From contig BCKC01000010.1 in assembly GCA_001600455.1 (NCBI GenBank), positions 1-64,000 on the forward strand: a stretch of 64,000 bases of DNA. Direction: 5' to 3'. Source of the stretch: Endocalyx cinctus. Lineage: Eukaryota; Ascomycota; Sordariomycetes; Amphisphaeriales; Apiosporaceae. Within the stretch, counting starts at the first letter, position 1; each line of letters begins with the position of its first letter. Below are positions 33,951 to 44,463 of the stretch, piece after piece. Both the position numbers and the translations under genes were made by a program. The notes under the pieces are model-generated. The model did not search any database and had not been told where the DNA came from. It worked only from the letters and a program-made list of their open reading frames with translations.

Positions 33951-36900
33951 TGATTACGTACCATTTTAAATCACCAAACTGTCGATTTACTTTCGGGGTT
34001 GAGGAATTAGAGGGCTGACGAATATTTTGTAATCAACCCCGTTGATTCCTTTGATCAATCATACCCTTTTCACCATCATCTCGCTCACGTTTTCGGGCCC
34101 GTTAGAGTTCCTCTCCAACTTTTTGAATATGTTCTTTCGTAAAAAGTTAGGTTACCAGCACCATAAAGAACCCAAACCTCATGAAGAATAGATTTCATTT
34201 GAGATGTATCGACTAATCCAGTTTGAGGTTCCAGGGAAACTTGGTGAGCTGGAAAATTGAAATAGACTTGAATAACTATAAGGCAGCCCCCCGCACACTG
34301 GTGACTGGAGTTGTCATGTGGAATCGTAGGTGGGCTGAGATCGTCTATACTTTAGTAGTTGAGTCCGTATTATAAGGATGAGAGCAGTTTCAACTGTTTT
34401 CTAAACCGTGTTGCTCCGTAGGCGATTGCATTTTGTATAACTTTTACATAAAATATAGTTCATTCAGCAGTCTGAGAATGGACTGAGCAGAGCCTGAGCA
34501 AAAGCGGCGATCTTAAAATAGTGTTGTGGGAAATGTGAATATCTTCGTATGACAGATTCAGAGCCTGAAGGAACATGGGGTGAAAACAATAGTGGTAGAA
34601 GATGACTAATGTTGTGGCGTGATAATAAAAAGGGGGATCGTATTTTTAATCTACTCCGTAGGGCGCAGACAAAGCACGGATAGGCAGGTAAGTAAGAGGG
34701 AAGGACAAACATTTCATGGTATTTATTATTGGCACTTTGTGTGGGGCCCTTCGGTACTACGTCGGCGGTGCCGCCATCGATATTAGGAATTTTGATCGCG
34801 GAAATGTCTCCTAATGCGATGCGGCCAACTGACAGGTCAGAGTTGGGGTGCATACTTTTCGACGGATATGCACAGTAATTTTTACCACCGAAGAGTTGAA
34901 AGATCGCAAAGTCTATCTCACTCGGTCCACCCGGGTTCGCAGAGGTACAGGCGAGTAGTTTTATTAATTATACCACAACCGAAGAATCCTTTTTTATTGT
35001 TAAAGCAAGCACGCGAACGACTTACCCAAGGATTTCGAGTAGAGTTGCCTTGCCATTATTCCTTTGACCCAAGAAAAAAAAACGATATTCGGGCCGCTCG
35101 CGGTGATGCTGTTGATAATCAAGCTGTACGTTTCCCCTTTCATAACGAGGGGTATGAACAGGCACAATTCAAATCAGACGTACTTCAGCTGTCTTGAAAC
35201 ATTTGAGTTTTCTTAGTTATATAGGTAATTCATTACTTAAACGTGTATACTATAGTACTTTTGTTAAGACGGATGAAACGTAGATGAGTTTATTAAACGA
35301 ACATGGATAAGTAGTTTAGCACATTCGTCTCCATCTCCAATCGGCAGCTTTATCAGGGAGCATAACAGAAAGCCTCCAAGCCCCTTTCATATTATCTCCG
35401 AAGCATATATGTTTCATAAACATGGAGAGGCTGAGAATGTGGACGAGAAATCTTCGAGGTCCAATCAAGCCCGTTTGGACGTTGATGACAATATTTTGAA
35501 TCCGACCAACCACATTTGGTTATTAGGTATGTTTCAGATCTGGAAATGTCGTACCTTGCATAGGTTATACTGTGATCGACAACCAAGATTTTACCCTTAG
35601 CCAGTCATCAACTCAAAAACCCTGCTTATAGTGATATATATATATAATATTTTATATAACGTATACTAAGTAGTATATATAATCAGAACCAGAAAAGCCA
35701 AGTTCAAACGATGAAGAAAATTATTTCTTAAATCTTAATTGACGTTTATTAACTTGACTACCTAATGTAGGGTAGACTGTAGTCAGATTGTTTCGACCAA
35801 ACACCCTGGGACCGGGAGATCACCAATTTGGAGATCAGCGATATTCTCCATAGTGGGGGGGGGGGGGGAGAGATCAGTAACCTTGAACCATCCTTTAGCC
35901 AAAACGAAGACCCTGTCACAACGTATAGCAGAATACGTGCATAGTGTAGAATCTAGCTGAGGGATCAAGGTTGAAATCCTGATAGGTTATATATCTTTAA
36001 ATAGGTGTCATGGGATAAATTTAAATAATGAACGTTGGCCACAGATTTCTACCAACTACGCCGCGGATGCAGCACATGCCATAAGATACCCCGCAAAACT
36101 AACGTTGGACTCAAGTTCATCTTGACATGTAGACAACCCAACGCGCTACAATCTCTATAGCAACAATGAAGATGTTGATAATTTCAGCCCCAGGCGAACT
36201 GGTTTTCTTAATTATACGCATCTGACCCTGATGTCTGATTGTCATTACTACTTTCTTTTTGGTGATATGTTGAAGTAAAGGCATGGTGAAAGATGATGAA
36301 GAATGAAGGTCATCTGTATTGGATAGCCAATGCACTAAGCGCAAAACTAACAAGTAACTCCCTTGATGCGTCCCTCAGGAATCGGTTAAAAATCTCCGCT
36401 TCCATCTCACGATGTTCATTAGACTGCTGTTAGTCTCTAATCCATACTCCAAATCCCTCCATCTGATCCTGTCCTCTATATCGTTAGAACGGAAAGGTCA
36501 CGCATACACTTAGCTATCCAATGTTCTAATTCTCGGAGAGGGGAGAAAAAGATTGGTTTGTTAATAAAAACTGCTTCCGCGATCTCCAGAATTCTGTTAC
36601 TGTAAGGGTTTCTCTTGAGAAGGTTCGATGAATAAGAAGGCGGTTAGATGACCATTAGTTACCCTACTTCTTCACTTAATGGGAGGTGGGTTAAGAGGCT
36701 GCCAGGAAGTTAATCGTGATCTTTGTAAGTATGGTAACGAAACGGTTGTTACATTGCACATGCAGGAGCTGCTATTTAGGATTGTGATTGGTTTGGGTTC
36801 GGATTTCGTTCCTGACGATCCCTGTCTAATTTGGGAGGTAAGGAAATATGTCAGCATAACCCTCCATAAAGCCCATGCGTGAGCGTTTGCGGAGGTTCTA

Positions 36901-37639
36901 CGGACAATTACAATTGTGACCCTAGTCCCAACCCCAGACATTCTACGCCTTCATTTTAGAATATGATCGATGGATAACCTCTATAGTGTAGAGGGGCGGA
37001 GGGCGCATATTGAATCGCACGTAGGTTATTATAACATAAGACTTGGCCCACAGTCGGCGATCAGCGCAAGGGTATTCATTGCTGGGGGGAGGCGGCATGA
37101 TCTGGAAGGAAGAAAGCCTGTGACGTCCCCATAATTAGTTTAGTTTAAATCAATCAAATCCCCCTTTCTCTAAGAGGAAGGTAAGGCAAAAGGCATGTCA
37201 GGTGTGTCTGGCTTGTAAGTGAGCTGAGCTGTCTCAGTTGGTAGTCAAATAAATGATATGTTACCATAGGGTCGTCTGGGAAAACACCTCGTAACGTTTC
37301 CCTTGACGTTTGATTGGGCGAAGTCGTGAGATTGAAGGTGAAGGTTCGACATATATAACGAAGGTGCCCCAGACGGCATTCAGCCTCTCACTCTGGTAGA
37401 ATACTTTCAGAGGCATGAAGCAATAATCTTCCGTTCTATCTTAGAACTGTCATTCCTTTCTTTGCTTGCCGGGTTCATAATTAGTGGTATACATTCTTAT
37501 TCAGTGTGCGTGGATCACACCAAGACATTTTCTTAAAATATTGAACATACATATACACATAAAATAAAGCGGGGGGGGGAATACAAATAAAAAGAAACAC
37601 CTCGCTACCTTATCCAAAGAAGAAGAAGGAAGAATCACT
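33951..37639. other. gene-poor accessory stretch
   Basis: 3.7 kb without a recognisable gene apart from the weak frame at 34464-34853. Holds a TACTCCGTA word at 34652, a G run at about 35855-35868 and a TA-rich tract near 35630-35680. Frames at 34814-35197, 35409-35600 and 36672-36941 have no recognisable content. Confidence 0.45.
34464..34853 (-). CDS. orphan open frame, possible gene fragment
   Basis: Not recognised. The frame from the ATG at 34853 begins MHPNSDLSVGRIALGDIS and has even, protein-like composition for its first 50 residues. The frame is open further upstream and would add ...IFQLFGGKNYCAYPSKS before the ATG, suggesting a fragment or an internal exon. The last third is less convincing. 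A 19-bp word from its 3' end (34490-34508) recurs exactly at 57785-57803. It could be a decayed gene; I found no acceptable exon chain. Confidence 0.25.
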   Translation of the reverse strand: MHPNSDLSVGRIALGDISAIKIPNIDGGTADVVPKGPTQSANNKYHEMFVLPSYLPAYPCFVCALRSRLKIRSPFLLSRHNISHLLPLLFSPHVPSGSESVIRRYSHFPQHYFKIAAFAQALLSPFSDC

Positions 37640-38950
37640 ATGCGTTGTCTACTCGGCTTGGCTGTTGCCACTGGTGCTGCCCTGTTTAACCAAGCATTAG
37701 CTGCTCCCATCATAGTTACCCCTGGAACGGTCGAGGACCTCATAGTAACGGTAGACAACACTCTCAACGCAACCGGTATCTTCAGCAATGCGAGTCAATC
37801 GGCATCGTCATCTTTAACTATCTCGCTTACCAACAATTTTGACGGAGATACGGTCAACGCCTATATCAGCGGCCAGGATCCCAACGGGAAGGTTGTCTTG
37901 GTCGCGACAGATGGGTCTTTCTACTACGTGGATGCCGGTGGAAGCAGTACACCCGTCGCCCTCGATGGTTCCGCGTTTACGCACACTCTAGGCGCTAAAG
38001 GCTCGACCACCGATATCGTCCTACCCGATTATATGAGCAGCGGCCGAGTGTACCTTGCCGAGGGTGAGCTGCAGTTCTTCGCCTTGGTCAATGACCTCGG
38101 GGCGAACGTGCTCGTCGAACCGTCGCCGGCTAGCGAGAAGGATCCGTCGGCAGGTCTCAACTGGGGATTCGCGGAGCTCACTAACAACGACGGAGGCATT
38201 TACGCCAACATCTCCTTTGTAGATTTCGTCGGCCTGGTCGTGGCCATGGTGCTCACGCTCGCGAGCGGCGAGACGCAGACAGTCAAAGGCCTGCCGCAAA
38301 ACGCGGCTCAGCTCATCTGCGACGACATGAAAGCGCAGGCCGCCATAGATAATCAGCCGTGGGGCGACATGTGCGTTACGGACGAGAGCGGGAAGCTGGT
38401 CCGCGTAGTGGCGCCGAACATTTATCTCAGCAACCACCCGGAAGCGCAGGCAGACTATTACACGTCTTACGTCGACCAGGTGTGGGAGAAGTACACTAAC
38501 GAAGATCTCACCATCGACACCCAAGGGGCCAGCGGTCAAGTCGCCTGCCGGGTAACAGACAACCTTCTCCAATGTGACGGCGGTGACAATCGGGGTTATC
38601 CCAAGCCTACCACTATCGATATCTGGGGCTGCAATACCGGCCCATTTGGCATTTTCGACACGGACAACGATCTCCACAAGCGGATCGTCCCGATCCTCTG
38701 CGCTGCCTTTCATCGTACCACGCTTCTCTTGGATGGGGGGAACGTCCAACCATCGCTCCCGTCGTCTAGCTATTACAGCGTCGAGCCAACCAGCCACTAC
38801 TCGCGTATCATTCATGAGAAAGAAATTGACCAACTTGGCTACTCGTTCTCGTACGATGATGTTAACCCCGGTGGAGAGAATGCAGCTGGTGTGGTGACAG
38901 GAGCTGACCCAGTTCGACTAGAGATCATCGTTGGTGGTGTCAGTTCGTGA
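37640..38950 (+). CDS. secreted beta-1,3-glucanase, GH64 family
   Basis: Cleaves beta-1,3-glucan (laminarin, fungal cell wall), probably outside the cell. Single exon, 436 aa from the ATG at 37640. Residues 1-21 are a signal peptide (MRCLLGLAVATGAALFNQALA). An N-terminal beta-rich region (SSLTISLTNNFDGDTVNAYI, about 57-76) corresponds to the thaumatin-like fold of GH64. The C-terminal lobe contains IWGCNTGPFGIFDT and AAFHRTTLLLDGGN... SHYSRIIHE. GH64 catalytic acids are known to be a Glu/Asp pair; candidates are in FAELTNNDGGIYANISFVDFVG, given here by region only. The coding sequence is more GC-rich than its surroundings. Family assignment is confident; native substrate (own wall, other fungi or plant) is open. 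Confidence 0.85.
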   Translation: MRCLLGLAVATGAALFNQALAAPIIVTPGTVEDLIVTVDNTLNATGIFSNASQSASSSLTISLTNNFDGDTVNAYISGQDPNGKVVLVATDGSFYYVDAGGSSTPVALDGSAFTHTLGAKGSTTDIVLPDYMSSGRVYLAEGELQFFALVNDLGANVLVEPSPASEKDPSAGLNWGFAELTNNDGGIYANISFVDFVGLVVAMVLTLASGETQTVKGLPQNAAQLICDDMKAQAAIDNQPWGDMCVTDESGKLVRVVAPNIYLSNHPEAQADYYTSYVDQVWEKYTNEDLTIDTQGASGQVACRVTDNLLQCDGGDNRGYPKPTTIDIWGCNTGPFGIFDTDNDLHKRIVPILCAAFHRTTLLLDGGNVQPSLPSSSYYSVEPTSHYSRIIHEKEIDQLGYSFSYDDVNPGGENAAGVVTGADPVRLEIIVGGVSS

Positions 38951-39473
38951 TAGGAAATCGAACTGTTGATTATTTGGTAAATAAAGCAGCCGGTCTTCTT
39001 CTTCATCTTCATCTTTTATTACTGTATATACTTCGCATGGATTTTGTTGGATTAGGTACGTCATTCTCGCTAAGTGACATTGTATATATTTTCGTTGGAT
39101 TAGGGTTCATGGGACTCAGGATTCATAGATACATATCATCATCTGGAATGTTTATATGAAGGGGAAATGGCATCAATTTTGAATGTATCCAACCTATGCC
39201 TCACGTGATATTCGATATATCCATGTAACCTTTACTAAGCTTGCCAGGCCACATTGTTGGTGTGAATTGGATTAATTACTATAATTATAAAGGTTTGTCA
39301 TCATGATAATCTCGGTATCTCTCCGCCAAGCTTGTGGTTCAGAGCTATCAACAGGAATGTCTTATCATAGGGAAAGCTCACGGAGGTCTTGATCATGCTG
39401 GTTATTCGAGCGTTTATATATCCTCACCCATCTACTATAACTCCCGAAAGGCTTATGTTCGCATACATGCTAC
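38951..39473. other. intergenic, no gene seen
   Basis: 3' flank of the glucanase gene with a CTT/CTTCAT-rich tract at about 38996-39017. Confidence 0.5.
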
Positions 39474-39689
39474 TGTGGATCCTATAAGAAGCAAGATACT
39501 TCTAGAGGACCTTGGTTGCCTAGAGATATGAGGTTGCCTGATATTTCAACAGGTACAAAAACTCCTCTACTTTCTGGCATTTGAGAAGGAGGAATCAACC
39601 CATCATTATTCCAAACTAGCTTAGAGTACGTAAAGATAGTACTTTCAGATAAAAGGAATAACACATCATTTATCACAGCTAATACCACA
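39474..39689 (+). mobile_element. solo LTR-like repeat, copy 6 (divergent subtype)
   Basis: 216 bp from TGTGGATCCTATAAG to GCTAATACCACA. The 4-bp flanks CTAC and CTGC differ at one position. Shares GAGGTTGCCTGATATTTCAA with copy 3, so copies 3 and 6 form a subfamily. Confidence 0.7.
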
Positions 39690-40387
39690 CTGCACGAGAG
39701 AAGATAAATAGTTAGACACCTACATATAAGGTTTAGTCGGTCGAGAAGTCATGTAAGTCCAGAGGCGGCGTTCACAAGCGGAAGGCATATAACCGACGAT
39801 CCGTCAACATCGTTTCAGGCCCCGGAAAGCTCAAGGTAGGACTATTGGCTGCGCCGCTTTATATCTTCTCGGAACCATTCGCTCGGACTGCGATAATTTT
39901 TCCTCTTGATGCCAACCGTCATTCCTACTATAGTAGATGAACTCTAACACTGTATCGCAAATCATGGCGGCCTACAAGTACAGTTTGCCATTATGGGAAT
40001 CCATGCAATTCTGCCGAACTGAACGAAACAAGAATAATGATAGTTATTTGATGTCTATATTACTATGGCGGTTCGTAACATAAACAGGGTATATAAGGAA
40101 AGTCGAGAATATGGCTGGTATGATATTGAATCGGGATGGGTGATGGACAGCTATCCACTTGTTCGATGAAGAAGTATTTGTCGAGGATGTTGTCGCTCAA
40201 ACGGCTGCACATCCAAGCCTCTTCAATGAATATTCTTCTAAACCCGACGTATTAGCTCATTGAATCCGCTAAGTCGGAAAATTGCAACCTTACCTTGAAT
40301 TGCGTGTTTCACCCTACATCTGAGAAGAATGCAGGGTACATTGTCCTCCTCAGAGGTAGGTAGCGTAATCAAATGAGAATACACCAT
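39690..40387. other. intergenic between LTR-like copies
   Basis: About 700 bp with no supported gene. Confidence 0.45.
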
Positions 40388-40540
40388 TGAGGATCCTAGA
40401 AGTTGGAAGATACTTCTAGGTGAGCTCAGCTGCCTAGAGAATTAAGGCTGCCTAGTTTTACTAGGCATATAAGTCCTTAACTTTCTGAGAAGGAGGAAAA
40501 GAATCTTCAAGAATCATTCCTAAATAGCTTAGAGTACATG
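40388..40540 (+). mobile_element. truncated LTR-like repeat, copy 7
   Basis: Starts TGAGGATCCTAGAAGTTGG and follows copies 4 and 8 closely through AGCTTAGAGTACAT, then similarity stops at about 40540; the last ~60 bp of the repeat, including TACCACA, are missing. Confidence 0.7.
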
Positions 40541-40838
40541 TTTGACACTCTCTTTTGGATATACGGAATTGTGCTTTTACATAATATATGCTTTATTTAT
40601 ACGATCATTTACTCTATCCATTTGCTAGGTACCAAGTATTTCCATAAGACGACGACCATCCAAAAGGATGGAACGAAAACAATTTTTCATAATATAAAAC
40701 GCGCCGGTCTCCATTGCTCGATGCTTTTTAGAAATCTATGGACGCAATATCGACTTAATTCAAATAACATGGTATCAATAGGAATCTTTTCATCACGAAC
40801 GTGTTCGACATTAAATCGTTTTTTTTTCTGTTTCTTTT

Positions 40839-42528
40839 TTATTGAATATCGCGCCTCGTATTATGGCGCACGTGCTCCTCCGACGCGGAGCCGGTCCTGT
40901 CCGACTCGCTGTCTCCATTCGCCTCGGTGGTGACATGTGTCTCGCTCTTCTTGTAGATGCGGAGGGGCATATCGAACGACTCGTTGATCCGCTCCTGGCT
41001 GTCGGACGAGGGTAGCCTGACGCCGTCGTGTCTGTCGCTCTTGATGATGGTGGTGGTATGCCCGGTTCGGCCGAAGGCCGTCAGGCGGGAGATGTTGTTC
41101 GAGTAGGCGTTGTTGCTGGTGCGGCCGCCTGTGTTGGACTTGGCGTGGAAGGATTTGAAGTTGAAATACTGCTGCAGGAGCGACCACGTGAACGGCAGGT
41201 TCGCGGTGATGAGCGCCGTCGACGACTCCCGGACGTACCAGAACGTCCAGGCGGAGCCGAAGGGGTCGTGGAAGCTGTAATACTTGTTGAGGGCGGCGGA
41301 GAGGATCTGCATCAACTCATTCGTTTTAGCAACACACGCCGATTAAGTAAGCACTCGCAGGCAAGGAAGCTGGATAGGGAAAGATAGGTGGAAGGTAAAT
41401 AAAACTGACTGTGAACGTCCCGAGTCCGAATATGCCGCAAAGGATAAGCTTCTTCTTAAGAGGTAGATGTGACATTATCAAGAGAGGCATCGGGATCAAG
41501 ATGATCATAACGTCTGATGAAATATTGAGCACCGCATTTGTAATGAGATGATTAGTGGCTGCGGAACATTGGACTACGTTGATGGTTAGTTAAAATGATT
41601 CTGTCACGAGCCTAAGGGGAAGTAGTTTTCGATTAGCTTACTGCTGCTAGGAGGGACAGCCCAACTGGTCAACCGGAAACACTCTATGTTAGTAACTCTT
41701 TTTTATCTCCTTTATCTTTCTGAGCGGCGCTCCGAAGATTTATAATAAAACTATCGGATACTTACTATAGTCAAAGTATTAGCTGAAGAGCAGGATAAAG
41801 AGAGAGCGTGTGAGATTGGGAGAGGAGAAGAAAGATCACCGCCATGTGATATTTATGTACTTACCTACTGAGAGAATGGTCTGCACCAGACCCCTAAGTA
41901 GAGAATTTCCATCACAACGAATCCTAAGGCGACATACACGGCCACTAACTTCACGGCCAGGTTCTGCTTTAAGCTCATCCTAAGATATATTAGCAAGATT
42001 GATTTATCAACGTATAACCGAGTCCACGTACGTCAGCCTTCCAAACATTAGAAGTAAGCAGGCTTTGACAAGCCATATTGTCGCGATCTGCATCTGCTCG
42101 ACCACCAGCACTATCTTAGATCCGTATATCCTCAACTTTATGTTCTGCTCGTCGATTGCCACGGGGTCACTGGGGTCGATGAGATTGGTAGGCGTATTTG
42201 CAAGGATATTGATCCCGACCATCAAGACCGTGTCGGTGATCTGAAGAACAGCGGCGCGTAAGCACAAGTCGATCACCCCGTTCGAACCGTAGGGTTTCTC
42301 TTTTCCCACCTACCATAGCCACGATCATGAGCCCATCATCGATCGCCATTTTCTTTATTGATCCAAGCAGCGACCATCTCGCCGCTCTGGTACCCCCTAG
42401 ATATTAATAATCATCTTAAAAAAAAAAAAATTAATTATGCAGATTCAAAGTATCACTTACATTCTAGCGAGCACCACCGTCCAGGATAAGGAATACCACG
42501 TCCATGACTCGGCAGCCAGTGAGGACAT
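40839..42528 (-). CDS. rhodopsin-domain integral membrane protein (PTH11-like)
   Basis: Seven-helix fungal membrane protein of the PTH11-related group; some members act in surface sensing, most are uncharacterised. Seven exons on the minus strand: 42528-42461, 42386-42314, 42240-42032, 41979-41869, 41664-41642 (23 nt), 41573-41410 and 41306-40839, totalling 1116 nt, 371 aa, all phases consistent. Landmarks: ESWTWYSLSWTVVLAR, SIKKMAIDDGLMIVAM, VEQMQIATIWLVKACLLLM, VWCRPFS, WAVPP, QCSAATNHLITNAVLNISSD, PLKKKLILCGIFGLGTFT and NKYYSFHDPFGSAWTFWYVR. The tail of about 100 residues is polar and cytosolic-looking. The 23-nt exon and one donor (CA|GTAGGT) are the least certain points; other splice choices give stops. 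Confidence 0.8.
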
Positions 42529-44463
42529 AGCTAAATTGATAAGAAAAACTCGTCGCGCGGCACAGTAGCAATTGTGATATTTGATTTGACGAGAAACAAT
42601 ATATTCATCGTTGGAATACTTCCGAACGATGGGGGTATCTGGGAAATATGAGGAACATATAGTCAAGAGTCCTAGGAAGTAATAGAGTATACTAATATCA
42701 GGGAATGTTGTCAAGAAATAGAATGAAGGCGTACCGGGGTGTTCGATCGGTAGAAGGGACGTCAATCAAGTTTGGTCTGGCCCAAAACACTGGTATTTTA
42801 TGTGGAGAGAAATCCTGGTAATCTATTCGATGACCCGTATAACAGCTTACCTGCGCCATGGGCTGCATGGGTGTCGATAAGGCGGTAAATTCGTGTAATT
42901 ATACCTTATGGGCGTACTTGTATACATAATGCTGAGGGCACCAAGAATGCCAAGCATACTATGTAGATACCTTGTAAATACTAGTGTGTAGAAACGTGCC
43001 TCGTAAAGTGGCATGTTCCAGAGTCTTACTGGTATTGGGATAATGTCCTGCTCTCTCGGAAATGAACAATATGATTCTAGTCGCAGTATATGTACTCATA
43101 ACTAACATTGCCTGAGAGAAGCACAACTCTAGTTTCTTATCTTTCTCAAATTCTGCTAGGTGGGAGTAGGGGGACTACGTTTCATGATGGCGTCAAAACG
43201 CGATTCGGAAAATATACCGTATTTTATCGTTCTTGCGTAGTGTACAGATTTTTAATCTACATAGTACAAGTAAATCAAGTATGAAAGTGCAATTATCGTG
43301 GTATCGGTACCGAAAAAAAAAAAATACCATATCAAAGCTACTTATAGACCCACTCCCGGGAGATTGTACATATACAGAGTAGTGCATGATACGTTTGACC
43401 ATTATCTTTCGAGTTGTGAAGATCCAGCCCTATTAGTTTTCATCATGAAAGATAAAGCAGTTTTGATCTATCTACGTGTGTACATAGTACATAGTAGAAT
43501 ACCGTCTCCATAGCTTGAACGATGCACGGACATTGCTTCATAAATATAAAATTAATCTAATAAGGTAACCAATATTTGGAAGACTAGAAATTCTATCACC
43601 GCCGTCTAGCCTGCCCTTTTTTGCCGTGACACAAAGACATCTTGTGTAACGACAGGGATGGTAATAATGAACAAGGCCAGATCGGGTATATTACTACAAA
43701 TTGACTTTGAAACTGCTCTCTCGGCAGGAGGATCGAAATAGACAACTTGGTTCTGTACTGCCTGATCTGCTGTTTTTAATTTATCTACCTTCCTCTACTT
43801 TTATTTTATGATCGTTATTTTCTTGGAGTTTTTAATTATTGTTAGGTAAGTAAAGAAAGACTCTGTTTATGCTATGTGATAACTAGAGATGGTTGAAGTG
43901 TAATCAGTATACTCAGTATAAATTTTGCTGCCGAAGTCATTTATTATCGAGGCGAGGCTTATCTATCACAACGAAGTAGTGGCTGAGTTCATGATGATGT
44001 ATTTATTTACTTATGCTTTGCTATAAAGCCACTAGGTTATTTATAGTTTTCATGGACTATTCCTTTACCACACCTCTCCCTCCCATCCCAGGTTTGCCCA
44101 TTCAGCAGGGCCAGGAAAGATCAACAGAAAATCGAGTATGCTAGTATATGTACAAATTGAAGGGGGGAAAATTCAAATAGACAGACAGTTGCAATTTTGT
44201 TCTTCTTCTGTATAGCAATGCTATCTCCATTGCGTGTTTTAAACTCCTGAGAATGCATAGCAAGATCACCGCGTAAATACGTACGCATCGCGCCGACGGA
44301 AAATGCTGTGAATGTGACAAATAAGAGCAAACCCCCTACTTAATTATCATTTCGATACGGTATGACTGGTCGAAATTGTCAGAATTGTTAAATATTTGTT
44401 AGGATTTAGTATCGACTTCAGAGAGGATACTACCGTGCTTGGTCAGACTCCTTATGAACGTGA
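42529..44463. other. intergenic, no gene seen
   Basis: 1.9 kb. Frames at 42457-42765 (-), 43193-43402 (-) and 43298-43513 (+) are either extensions of a real exon or noncoding. A short A run is at 43314-43323. Confidence 0.5.

Noticed and set aside
38021..38833. 270-codon minus-strand frame
   Set aside because: Shadow of the GC-rich GH64 gene.
41028..41387. 119-codon plus-strand frame
   Set aside because: Gly/Arg/Val-rich shadow of the last exon of the rhodopsin-domain gene.
41761..41820. 17-nt mini-exon between CTTCAG and GTAAGT in the rhodopsin-domain gene
   Set aside because: It introduces a stop or wrong phase; skipping it with acceptor GACCAG at 41665 gives a continuous protein with WAVPP in place.
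42387..42400. Single-base frameshift (extra G) at exon 2 of the rhodopsin-domain gene
   Set aside because: It disappears if the acceptor TACCAG is used instead of CTAG; the total length is then divisible by three.
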